64,000 nucleotides of DNA from Variovorax fucosicus. GTDB lineage: Bacteria > Pseudomonadota > Gammaproteobacteria > Burkholderiales > Burkholderiaceae_C. The position numbers and the translations under genes are program-made. The stretch's first letter is position 1; the number at the start of each line of letters is the position of its first letter. The notes below the pieces were generated by a model. It searched no databases. It saw nothing but the letters and a program-made list of their open reading frames with translations, and was not told where the DNA came from. The stretch is taken from the NCBI RefSeq assembly GCF_030316825.1, contig NZ_JASZYU010000001.1, forward strand, positions 248,001-312,000, given 5' to 3'. Shown here in pieces: positions 25,917 through 36,900 of the stretch.

Positions 25917-26327
25917 TCAGTGGTGGCGCGCACCGATCATCTTCCAGCCGTTGCCCGAAGGGTCGCGAAAGCCCGCGTCCACGGTGCCAAAGCGGTCGAT
26001 CGGCTCCTGCGTGAACTCCACGCCCAGGCTGCGCAGGCGGTCGTACGCCGCGCGACAGTCGTTCACCGCCAGCACCAGCGGCGGCATCGCGCCCTTTGCC
26101 ACGAGTGCGTGCAACGCTTGCGCGGTCCCCTCGTCCTGCATCGGCGGCCCGGGCGTGAAGAGGCCCAGCTGGAACGAAGGCTGCTCCGGGTGCTGCACCG
26201 TCAACCAGCGAAAGCCGCCGTTGCGCACGTCCGTGTGGACGCGAAAACCCAGCTTCCCGGCATAGAACGCGAGTGCTTCATCCTGGTCTCGCACATACAA
26301 GCCGACCACGTCGACACCTTGGCTCAT
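25917..26327 (-). CDS. VOC-superfamily (glyoxalase-like) protein
   Basis: A 136-residue protein with the two beta-alpha-beta-beta-beta modules of the vicinal oxygen chelate fold: GLYVRDQDEALAFYAGKLGF at the start and VEFTQEPIDRFGTVDAGFRDPSGNGWKM at the end. Members include glyoxalase, bleomycin-resistance and dioxygenase proteins; the function here is not clear. AGGAG precedes the ATG. It follows the AraC-type gene by 12 bases on the same strand, a common AraC-VOC pair. Confidence 0.87.
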   Translation of the reverse strand: MSQGVDVVGLYVRDQDEALAFYAGKLGFRVHTDVRNGGFRWLTVQHPEQPSFQLGLFTPGPPMQDEGTAQALHALVAKGAMPPLVLAVNDCRAAYDRLRSLGVEFTQEPIDRFGTVDAGFRDPSGNGWKMIGARHH

Positions 26328-26339
26328 GAGTTCTCCTGT

Positions 26340-26825
26340 TCATTTCGAAGGTGTAGTTGTACCGCCCGCCTCGCGGCGTCGCTTCTCCGAAACTGCGATC
26401 TGCAGGGCCGGCCGGTGGGCGGCGCTGACGATGCAGTGCGGCACGGAGCCGGACTGGCTGGGCTGCGCCTGCCCGCGCGCGCGGTTCGCGCTTGGGCTCT
26501 CGCCGGTGATGTCTCGAAAGGTGCGCCCGAAAGTGCCGAGGCTCTCCCAGCCTGTCTGGAAGGCGATGTCGGTGATGGGCAGGTCGGTGTCGCGCAGCAG
26601 CGCGGTCGCTCGCTCGATGCGCCGCGTGAGAAGGTAGCGGTGCGGCGGCACGCCGAAGGCCTGCTTGAACGAACGCGCGAAGTGAGCCTCGGAAACGCCG
26701 CTCACGCTCGCCAGCCGCGAGACCGGCCAGGCCTCGTGCGAGGCGGCATCCATGCGGTCTTTGGCGCGCAGCAGGCGGCGCAGCAGTCCGGGGTCTTGGC
26801 TGGGCGGCAGTACGTTGGAAGGCAT
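26340..26825 (-). CDS. AraC-family regulator, DNA-binding domain only
   Basis: A 161-residue protein made almost wholly of the AraC double helix-turn-helix (residues 15-115): VSRLASVSGVSEAHFARSFKQAFGVPPHRYLLTRRI and ITDIAFQTGWESLGTFGRTFRDITGESP. There is no N-terminal sensor domain; the tail after 115 is disordered. Such short forms usually sit before a VOC gene, as here, and likely control it. Confidence 0.88.
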   Translation of the reverse strand: MPSNVLPPSQDPGLLRRLLRAKDRMDAASHEAWPVSRLASVSGVSEAHFARSFKQAFGVPPHRYLLTRRIERATALLRDTDLPITDIAFQTGWESLGTFGRTFRDITGESPSANRARGQAQPSQSGSVPHCIVSAAHRPALQIAVSEKRRREAGGTTTPSK

Positions 26826-26861
26826 GCGAAGGCTCTCGGTCGAGAGCCTACCCGAACCACA

Positions 26862-27181
26862 TCAGTCCATCACCGGCATCGTTTGAAGGAGCAGAGGCGG
26901 TCGAAGCGCGGCCTGGGCCCACCAGCACGACCGGATGACCCGAGGCCTGCAGGCGGGCCGCGTGCCGGTTGAAGCGGGCGAACCAGTCGAGCTTGTAGGC
27001 GAACTTGAGGCCCGGCTGCAGATTCGTATCCCATGGCTCGAAGGGCGTCGTAGGGGAAGGCGGATGCCGTGCATTTGAGCTCCTGCAGGCAGACCACCTC
27101 GGGCGCCGTTACGTCCAGCCACGCACGCAGCGGCTCGAGGCGCTTGCGGACATCGTTGATGTTGTACGTGGCGATGCGCAC
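26862..27181 (-). pseudogene. Broken exonuclease III (xthA-type) gene
   Basis: The start reads MRIATYNINDVRKRLEPL and VCLQELKCTASAFPYDALRAMGYES, the clear N-terminus of exonuclease III (first ~55 residues, including the metal-site Asn and Glu). Then a large internal piece is gone. In another frame, FAYKLDWFARFNRHAARL and ASGHPVVLVG match the family's middle (FDYKLAWF, GHPVVLAGD). After that the frame is unrelated. The remaining three-quarters, with the catalytic His, are absent, so this is a decayed copy. Start is GTG at 27181. Confidence 0.75.
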
Positions 27182-27463
27182 GGCACCCGCCTAGGCCCTT
27201 GGGGGCTGCGCTTCGGCCGCTTTGTCCAAGCTTGCAGTCAGCCGGACCCAAGCTAGGTGATTCAGCAACAACAACCGTCTGCGCGCTCGTGGCACCTTGC
27301 GCAAGTTGGTGGATCGTCGAGTTGCGACGTCGCGACGCGCCAGCGTAGGCCGCAGCCGACGGTGCACGCCCGTCTTGAAGCACGCCAGCGCCTCGCGCGC
27401 ATACGAGCGCGTCTGAGGGGGAGAGCTGCGCCCGATGTGACCGAGTACACGTATGCCGCTGTT

Positions 27464-27487
27464 CCGGACTTATCTAGCTGATGCACA
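27464..27487 (-). repeat. 24-bp inverted repeat, left copy
   Basis: The minus strand reads TGTGCATCAGCTAG and then ATAAGTCCGG, identical to the plus strand at 41954-41977. On both copies the frame reads VHQLDKSG, so this may be a remnant of the same gene at both ends. The copies bracket the RTX secretion locus. The gap 27182-27905 otherwise holds no complete gene. Confidence 0.85.
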
Positions 27488-27665
27488 AGACATTCCTCAA
27501 GCGCGATGCGACCCTTGAGGGATGAAAAATAATCGTGACTACACAGGCCTTGAGCGCACGCCTTCTTCAATGGCAGGGCTAGTCAGAGTGCGCGCATAAA
27601 ACCAGTCCAAGTTTTTATCCGCACCCCCGTAGGTCAATTTTCGACGGTAATCAACTCAATCATTG

Positions 27666-27689
27666 AGCTCGCTTCGGCGAGCTTTCTTT
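27666..27689 (+). terminator. Intrinsic terminator upstream of the RTX gene
   Basis: AGCTCGC, tetraloop TTCG, GCGAGCT, then TTCTTT. It lies 216 bases before the RTX start codon and no plus-strand gene ends nearby. It may shield the locus from read-through or act as a leader attenuator; an overlapping small palindrome CTCAA-TCA-TTGAG is just before it. Confidence 0.65.
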
Positions 27690-27905
27690 GTCCGGCCGAC
27701 GAAATAGGGGCCATGCCCGCGCGTGCGGATGCTTAGGCAGGACAAAGGTACCAGGCTTTTCAGATCGTCCCAGTACTTAGTGCTGAGGAAGGAAAGGGCA
27801 TTTCTTCCATATGCCCGCGTCGGCTGGCGCTATCTAATTTGCAAACAAGAACTGCAGCGTCGAGACAGGCACGCGCCGGCCTTTCGGCGCTCACCAAGGA
27901 AGCAC

Positions 27906-30900
27906 ATGACCGCGATTACCGGCTCCAACGGCAACGACCTTCTCACCGGAACGGCCGGCAGCGACACCATCAACAGCGGCAACGGGAACGACAGCGTCAA
28001 CGCCGGAGCCGGGAACGATTCTGTGAATGGTGGCGCGGGAAACGACACGCTCGATGGCGGCAGCGGCAGCGACCAGCTCAACGGGGGATCGGGGAGCGAC
28101 ACCCTGATCTACAACGTCAGCGAAAACATCGCGGCGGGCACCAAAGACGTGTACACGGGCGGGGCGGATGTTGACACGCTCCAGCTCCAGTTCACGCGGG
28201 CGCAGTGGCTGGACTCTGCCACCCAGACGCAGATTGCCGCCTACCTGGCCCATCTTGCGGCAGTGACCAATGCCAGGACTGGCGAGGTTTCCAATGGCTC
28301 GGCCAGCGATTTCGTTTTCAGCTTCGGGTCGTCCACGCTGACCGTCCAGATGACCGAAACCCTGAGAATCCTTGTGGACGGGGTCGAGGTGAATCCGGCC
28401 AACGAGGCGGTGAAGGCGCTGGGCGATACGAGCACGACGACCGAAGACGGCCCGGGGATTCATATCCATGTGCTGCAGAACGATCTGGTCCCTGACCTGG
28501 TCAAGAGCTTGGCGCTGGCCTCGGCGCCGGCCCACGGGACGGCGACGCTCGTTCAGCCGGCGATGGGCGATCCGTCGACCTGGTATTTTCAGTATCAGCC
28601 CCATGCAGCCGCTTTCCAGTACCTGGCAGCGGGCGAGAACGCAACCGACACCTTCAGCTACGAGGTGAAGGACGCCGATGGTGGAACGGGGCTGGCCACG
28701 GTGACGGTCACCATCACCGGCACCAACGACGCGCCGACGATCGGCGCGGCCGATGCCGCTGCGGCGGTGACCGAGGATGCGGCGACGCCGACCCTGAGCG
28801 ACAGCGGCACGATCGCCTTCGACGACGTGGACCTGAGCGATGCGCACAGCGTCAGCGTGGCGGCCGGTCCAGGCAACACCCTGGGCGGGGTCTTGACGGC
28901 CGGCGTCAGCGATGCGGCCACGGGCGCGGGCGACGGCACGGTGAGCTGGAACTACAGCGTCGCCAACGCGGCCACGCAGTATCTGGCCCAGGGCCAGACG
29001 GCGACGGAGACCTTCACCGTCAGCATCGACGATGGCCACGGCGGCATGGTCGCGCAGCAGATCACTGTGACGGTGACCGGGACCAACGATGTGCCGGTGA
29101 TCGGTGGTGTGGTCAGCGGCGCGGTCAGCGAGGATGCCTCGACCCCGAACCTGAGCACCAGTGGCGCGCTGACAATCGCCGATGTCGATGCAGGACAGTC
29201 CAGCTTCACAGCCCAGGCCGGCACCGCCGGCAGCAACGGCCACGGCAACTTCACGCTGGCAGCCAATGGCAACTGGACCTACACGGCCAACAATGGCCAG
29301 GCGGCGATCCAACAGCTGGGCGCTGGTCAGTCGATCAGCGATAGCTTCACCGCTGTGTCTTCCGACGGGACAGCCAGCCAGCTGGTGACCGTGACCATCA
29401 CCGGGACCAACGATGTGCCGGTGATCGGCGGGGTGGCCAGCGGGGCGCTGAGCGAGGATGCCTCGACACCGAACTTGAGCACCAGTGGTGCGCTGACGAT
29501 CGCCGATGTCGATGCAGGACAGTCCAGCTTCACAGCCCAGGCCGGCACTGCCGGTAGCAACGGCCACGGCAACTTCACGCTGGCAGCCGACGGCAGCTGG
29601 ACCTACACGGCCAACAATGGCCAGGCAGCAATCCAACAGCTGGGCGCAGGCCAGTCGATCAGCGACAGCTTTACGGCAGTGTCGTCCGATGGGACGGCCA
29701 GCCAGGTGGTGACGGTGACCATTACCGGGACCAACGATGTGCCGGTGATCGGCGGCGTCGCCACCGGCGCAGTGAGCGAGGATGCCTCGACGCCGAACCT
29801 GAGCACCAGCGGTGCGCTGACGATCGCCGATGTCGATGCGGGCCAGTCGAACTTCGCGCCTCAAGCAAGCACCGCCGGCGGCAACGGCTACGGCTACGGC
29901 TACGGCTACGGCTACGGCTACGGCAGCTTCACGCTGGCAGCCGACGGCAGCTGGACCTATACGGCCAACAACAGCCAGGGGGCGATCCAACAGCTGGGCG
30001 CGGGTCAGTCGCTCAGTGACAGCTTCACTGCAGTCTCGTCCGACGGGACAGCCAGCCAGGTGGTGACCGTGACGATTACCGGGACCAACGATGTGCCGGT
30101 GATCGGCGGCGTCGCCACCGGCGCGGTGAACGAGGACGCCTCGACGCCGAACCTGAGCACCGGCGGTGCGTTGACGATTGCTGATGTCGACCAGGGTCAG
30201 TCGAACTTCGCGCCACAGGCGAGCATTGCCGGCAGCAACGGCCACGGCAGCTTCAGCTTGCTGGCCGATGGCAGCTGGAGCTACACGGCCAACAATGGCC
30301 AGGCGGCGATCCAACAACTGGGTGCCGGCGAGTCGATCAGCGACAGCTTCACTGCTGTGTCTTTCGACGGGACAGCCAGCCAGGTGGTGACCGTGACCAT
30401 CACCGGGACCAACGACGTTCCGGTGATTGGTGGTGTGGCCAGCGGCACGGTGAGTGAGGACGCCTCGACCCCGAACCTGAGCACCAGCGGTGTGCTGACG
30501 ATTGCCGATGTCGACCAAGGCCAGTCGAACTTCGCGCCCCAAGCGAGTACTGCCGGCAGCAACGGCCACGGCAGCTTCAACTTGCTGGCTGATGGCAGCT
30601 GGAGCTACACGGCCAACAATGGCCAGGCGGCGATCCAACAGCTGGGCGCCGGCGAGTCGCTCAGCGACAGCTTCACTGCAGTCTCGTCCGATGGAACGGC
30701 CAGCCAACTCGTAACCGTGACCATCACCGGGACCAATGACGTTCCGGTGATTGGCGGCGTTGCCAGCGGCGCGGCAAGCGAGGATGCCTCGACCCCGAAC
30801 TTGAGCACCAGCGGTGCGCTGACGATTGCCGATGTCGATGCGGGCCAGTCGAACTTCGCGCCTCAAGCGAGCACTGCCGGCAGCAATGGCTACGGCAGCT

Positions 30901-33900
30901 TCAGCTTGCTGGCCGATGGCAGCTGGAGCTACACGGCCGACAATGGCCAGGCGGCGATCCAACAGCTGGGCGCCGGCCAGTCGATCAGCGACAGCTTCAC
31001 TGCGGTGTCTTTCGACGGGACAGCCAGCCAGGTGGCGACCGTGACTATTACCGGGACCAACGACGTTCCGGTGATCGGTGGTGTGGCCAGTGGCGCGGTG
31101 AGCGAGGACGCCTCGACACCAAACCTGAGTACCAGCGGTGCGTTGACGATTGCCGATGTCGATCAAGGCCAGTCGAACTTCGCGCCTCAAGCGAGCACTG
31201 CCGGCAGCAATGGCTACGGCAGCTTCAACTTGCTGGCTGATGGCAGCTGGAGCTACACGGCCAACAACGGCCAAAGCGCGATCCAGCAACTGGGTGCCGG
31301 CGAGTCGATCAGCGACAGTTTTACTGCAGTCTCGTCTGATGGAACGGCCAGCCAAGTGGTGACGGTGACCATTACCGGGACCAACGATGTGCCCGTGATC
31401 GGTGGCGTGGCCAGCGGTGCGGTGCAAGAAGATCTTGCGGTGGCTGCTGGCAACCTTGCGACCGGTGGTGCGTTGACGATTGCCGATGTCGATCAAGGCC
31501 AGTCGAACTTCGCGCCTCAAGCGAGCACTGCCGGCAGCAATGGCTACGGCAGCTTCAACTTGCTGGCTGATGGCAACTGGACCTACACGGCCAACAATGG
31601 CCAAGCAGCGATCCAGCAGTTGGGCGCCGGCGAGTCGATCAGCGATAGCCTCACTGCAGTCTCGTCCGACGGCACGGCCAGCCAGCTCGTGACCGTGACC
31701 ATTACCGGGACCAACGATGTACCGGTGATCGGTGGCGTTGCCAGCGGTGCGCTGAGCGAGGATGCCTCGACCCCGAACCTGAGCACCAATGGTGCGCTGA
31801 CGATCGCCGATGTCGATGCAGGACAGTCCAGCTTCACAGCCCAGGCCGGCACCGCCGGCAGCAACGGCTATGGCAGCTTCACGCTCGCGGCCGACGGCAC
31901 CTGGACCTACACGGCCGACAACGGCCAAAGCGCGATCCAGCAGCTCGGTGCCGGGGAGTCGATCAGCGAGAGCTTCACCGCTGTGTCTTCCGACGGGACA
32001 GCCAGCCAGGTGGTGACCGTGACCATTACCGGGACCAATGACGTGCCGGTGATTGGTGGCGTGGCCAGCGGCGCGGTCAGCGAGGACGCTTCGACCCCGA
32101 ACTTGAGCACCAGTGGTGCGCTGACGATTGCCGATGTCGACCAGGGCCAGTCGAACTTCGCGCCTCAAGCGAGCATTGCCGGCAGCAATGGCTACGGCAA
32201 CTTCACGCTGGCGGCCGGCGGCAGCTGGACCTACACGGCCAACAACAGCCAGGCGGCGATCCAGCAACTGGGCGCCGGTCAATCGCTCAGCGACAGCTTC
32301 ACCGCTGTGTCGTTCGATGGGACGGCCAGCCAACTCGTGACGGTGACGATCGCTGGCACCAACGATGTGCCCGTGATCGGTGGCGTGGCCAGCGGTGCGG
32401 TGCAAGAAGATCTTGCGGTGGCTGCTGGCAACCTTGCGACTGGTGGTGCGCTGACGATTGCCGACGTTGATGCCGGTCAGTCCAATTTCACCCCCCAGGC
32501 CGGCACCGCCGGCAGCAACGGCTACGGCAGCTTCACGCTCGCAACCGACGGCACCTGGACCTACACGGCGGACAACAGCCAGGCAGCGATCCAACAGCTG
32601 GGTGCCGGGGAGTCTCTCAGCGACAGCTTCACCGCAGTTTCCTCCGACGGTACGGCCAACCAGGTGGTGACGGTGACCATCACCGGCACCAACGATGTGC
32701 CGGTGATTGGTGGCGTCGCCACTGGCGCGGTGAGTGAGGATGACTCGACCCCGAACCTGAGCACCAGCGGTGCGCTGACGATTGCCGATGTCGACCAAGG
32801 CCAGTCGAACTTCGCGCCTCAAGCGAGCACCGGCGGCAGCAACGGCTACGGCAGCTTCACCCTGGCAGCCACCGGCACTTGGACCTACACGGCCGACAAC
32901 AACCAAAGCGCGATCCAGCAGCTTGGTGCCGGCGAGTCGCTCAGCGACAGCTTCACTGCAGTCTCGTCCGATGGAACGGCCAGCCAACTCGTGACCGTGA
33001 CCATCACCGGCACCAACGATGTGCCGGTGATCGGCGGGGTGGCCAGCGGCGCGGTGAGCGAGGACGCCTCGACGCCGAACCTGAGCACCGGCGGTGCGTT
33101 GACGATTGCCGATGTCGACCAAGGTCAGTCGAACTTCTTGCCACAGGCGAGCACTGCCGGCAGCAACGGCCACGGCAGCTTCAGCTTGCTGGCCGATGGC
33201 AGCTGGAGCTACACGGCCAACAATGGCCAAAGCGCGATCCAGCAGCTTGGTGCGGGTCAATCGATCAGCGATAGCTTTACTGCAGTCTCGTCCGATGGAA
33301 CGGCCAGCCAGCTCGTGACCGTGACCATCACCGGGACCAACGACGTGCCGGTGATCGGTGGCGTCGCCACCGGCGCGACGAGCGAGGATGCCTCGACGCC
33401 GAACCTGAGCACCAGCGGTGCGTTGACGATCACCGATGTCGACCAGGGCCAGTCCAACTTCACGCCGCAGGCGAGCACTGCCGGCAGCAACGGCTACGGC
33501 AACTTCGTGCTGGCGGCCGACGGCAGCTGGAGCTACACGGCCGATAACAGCCAGGCGGCGATCCAGCAGCTGGGTGCCGGGGAGTCGCTTAGCGACAGCT
33601 TCACCGCGGTGTCATCCGACGGCACGGCCAGCCAGGTGGTGACGGTGACCATCACCGGCACCAACGATGTGCCGGTGATCGGCGGGGTGGCCAGCGGCGC
33701 GGTGAGCGAGGACGCCTCGACACCGAACCTGAGCACCGGCGGTGCGCTGACGATCGCCGATGTCGACCAGGGCCAGTCGAACTTCGCGCCTCAAGCGAGC
33801 ACTGCCGGTAGCAGTGGCTACGGTAGCTTCACGCTGGCGGCTGATGGCAGCTGGACCTATACGGCCAACAACAGCCAGGCAGCGATCCAGCAACTGGGTG

Positions 33901-36900
33901 CCGGGGAGTCGATCAGCGACAGCTTCACCGCAGTTTCCTCCGACGGCACGGCCAATCAGCTCGTGACGGTGACCATCACAGGCACCAACGACGTGCCGGT
34001 GATTGGCGGCGTCGCCAGCGGTGCGCTGAACGAGGATGCCTCGACGCCGAACTTGAGCACCGGCGGTGCGCTGACGATCGCCGATGTCGACCAAGGCCAG
34101 TCCAACTTCACGTCCCGGGCCGGCACCGCCGGCAGCAACGGCCACGGCAGCTTCACATTGGCAGCCGACGGCAACTGGACCTACACGGCCAACAATGGCC
34201 AAGCAGCGATCCAGCAGTTGGGCGCCGGCGAGTCGATCAGCGATAGCCTCACTGCAGTCTCGTCCGACGGTACGGCCAGCCAGTTGGTGACCGTGACCAT
34301 CACCGGGACCAACGATGTGCCGGTGATCGGTGGTGTGGCCAGCGGCGCGGTCAGCGAGGATGCCTCGACCCCGAACCTGAGCACCAGCGGTGCGTTGACG
34401 ATTGCCGATGTCGACCAGGGCCAGTCGAACTTCGCGCCCCAAGCGAGCACCGCTGGCGGCAACGGCTACGGTAGTTTCACGCTGGCGACCGACGGCACCT
34501 GGAGCTACACGGCCGACAACAGCCAGAGCGCGATCCAGCAACTGGGCGCCGGTAAATCGATCAGCGACAGCTTCACCGCCGTGTCCTCCGACGGCACGGC
34601 CAGCCAGCTCGTGACCGTGACCATTACCGGGACCAACGATGTACCGGTGATTGGCGGCGTCGCCACCTGTGCGGTGAGCGAGGATGCCTCTACCCCGAAC
34701 CTGAGCACCAATGGTGCGCTGACGATCGCCGATGTCGATGCTGGACAGTCCAGCTTCACAACCCAGGCCGGCACCGCCGGCAGCAACGGCTACGGCAGCT
34801 TCACGCTCGCGGCCGATGGCAACTGGACCTACACGGCCAACAACAGCCAGGCAGCGATCCAGCAGCTGGCCGTAGGTCAATCGCTCAGCGACAGCTTCAC
34901 CGCCGTGTCCTCCGACGGCACGGCCAGCCAGCTCGTGACGGTGACGATCACCGGGACCAACGACGTGCCGGTGATCGGTGGCGTAGCCAGCGGTGCGGTG
35001 AGCGAGGACGCCTCGACCCCGAACCTGAGCACCAGTGGTGCGCTGACGATCGCCGATGTCGACCAGGGCCAGTCGAACTTCGCGCCTCAAGCGAGCACTG
35101 CCGGCAGCAGCGGCTACGGCAGTTTCACGCTGGCGGCCAATGGCACCTGGACCTACACGGCCAACAATGGCCAGGCGGTGATCCAGCAGCTAGGCGCCGG
35201 CCAGTCGCTCAGTGACAGCTTCACTGCAGTCTCGTCCGACGGGACAGCCAGCCGGGTGGTGACTGTGACCATCACAGGGACCAACGACGTTCCGGTGATC
35301 GGTGGCGTAGCCAGCGGCGCGGTGACCGAGGATGCCTCGACACCGAACCTGAGCACCGGCGGTGCGCTGACGATCGCCGATGTCGACCAGGGCCAGTCGA
35401 ACTTCGCGCCTCAAGCGAGCACCGCTGGCAGCAGCGGCTACGGCAGTTTCACGCTGGCGGCCGACGGCACTTGGACTTATGCGGCCGACAACAACCAAAG
35501 CGCGATCCAGCAATTGGCCGCTGGTCAATCAATCAGCGACAGCTTCACCGCCGTGTCGTCCGACGGCACGGCCAACCAGCTCGTGACCGTGACCATTACC
35601 GGGACCAACGATGTGCCGGTGATCGGTGGCGTCGCCAGCGGTGCGGTGAGCGAGGACGCCTCGACGCCGAACCTGAGCACCAGCGGTGCATTGACGATCG
35701 CCGATGTGGATGCGGGCCAGTCGAACTTCGCGTCACAGGCGAGCACTGCCGGCAGCAACGGCTACGGCAACTTCACGCTGGCGGCCGGCGGCAGCTGGAC
35801 CTACACGGCCAACAACAGCCAGGCGGCGATCCAGCAACTGGGCGCCGGTCAATCGCTCATCGACAGCTTCACCGCAGTGTCCTCCGACGGCACGGCCAGC
35901 CAGCTCGTGACGGTGACGATCACCGGCACCAACGACGTGCCGGCGATTGCTGGTGTGGCCAGCGGCGCGGTGCAAGAAGACGTTGCGGTGTCTGGTGGCA
36001 ACCTCGCAGTCAGCGGGGCGCTGACGATCGCCGATGTGGATGCGGGTCAGTCGAACTTCGCGCCTCAAGCGAGCACTGCCGGTAGCAGTGGCTACGGTAG
36101 CTTCACGCTGGCGGCCAATGGCACCTGGACCTACACGGCCAACAATGGCCAGGCGGTGATCCAGCAGCTAGGCGCCGGCCAGTCGCTCAGTGACAGCTTC
36201 ACTGCAGTCTCGTCCGACGGGACAGCCAGCCGGGTGGTGACTGTGACCATCACAGGGACCAACGACGTTCCGGTGATCGGTGGCGTAGCCAGCGGCGCGG
36301 TGACCGAGGATGCCTCGACACCGAACCTGAGCACCGGCGGCGCGCTGACGATTGCCGATGTCGACGCAGGCCAGTCCAGCTTCACAGCCCAGGCCGGCAC
36401 CGCCGGCAGCAACGGCTACGGCAGCTTCGCGCTGGCGGCCAATGGCAACTGGACCTACACGGCCAGCAACGGCCAGGCAGCGATCCAGCAACTGGCCGCA
36501 GGTCAATCGATCAGCGACAGCTTCACTGCAGTCTCGTCCGATGGGACGGCCAGCCGGGTGGTGACCGTGACTATCGCCGGCACCAACGATGCACCCGTCC
36601 TGAGTGCTGCAGCGACACCCGCTCTGGCGTCGGTCAACGAGGATGCCGGCGCACCGGTCGGGGCCGTCGGGACGCTCGTATCGAGCCTGGTGAATCTGAA
36701 TCCGCCGGCCGGCGGGCTCGACAACGTGACCGATGCGGACAACGGCGCCATCACCGGCATCGCGCTGACGGGCGTGAATGCCGCGAACGGAAGCTGGTGG
36801 TATTCCACCACCGGCGGCGCCAACTGGGCGGCGGTGGGTGCGGTGTCGGGCGCGTCCGCACTGCTGCTGGCCGCGGACGCGAACACGCGTGTCTACTTCC

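Noticed and set aside
27262-27570. 102-residue minus-strand frame carrying the left 24-bp repeat
   Set aside because: Only the VHQLDKSG part resembles the right copy; the rest is Cys/Arg-rich shadow-like sequence with no supported start.
27891-33260. 1789-residue open frame on the minus strand across the VCBS repeats
   Set aside because: It is the mirror of the periodic high-GC repeats; the protein is a low-complexity Arg/His/Ala string with the same 108-residue period and no start site. The plus frame has clear domains.
29091-36590. Possible CRISPR or satellite array
   Set aside because: Repeat unit is 324 bases, fully coding and in frame; no short repeats with unique spacers.
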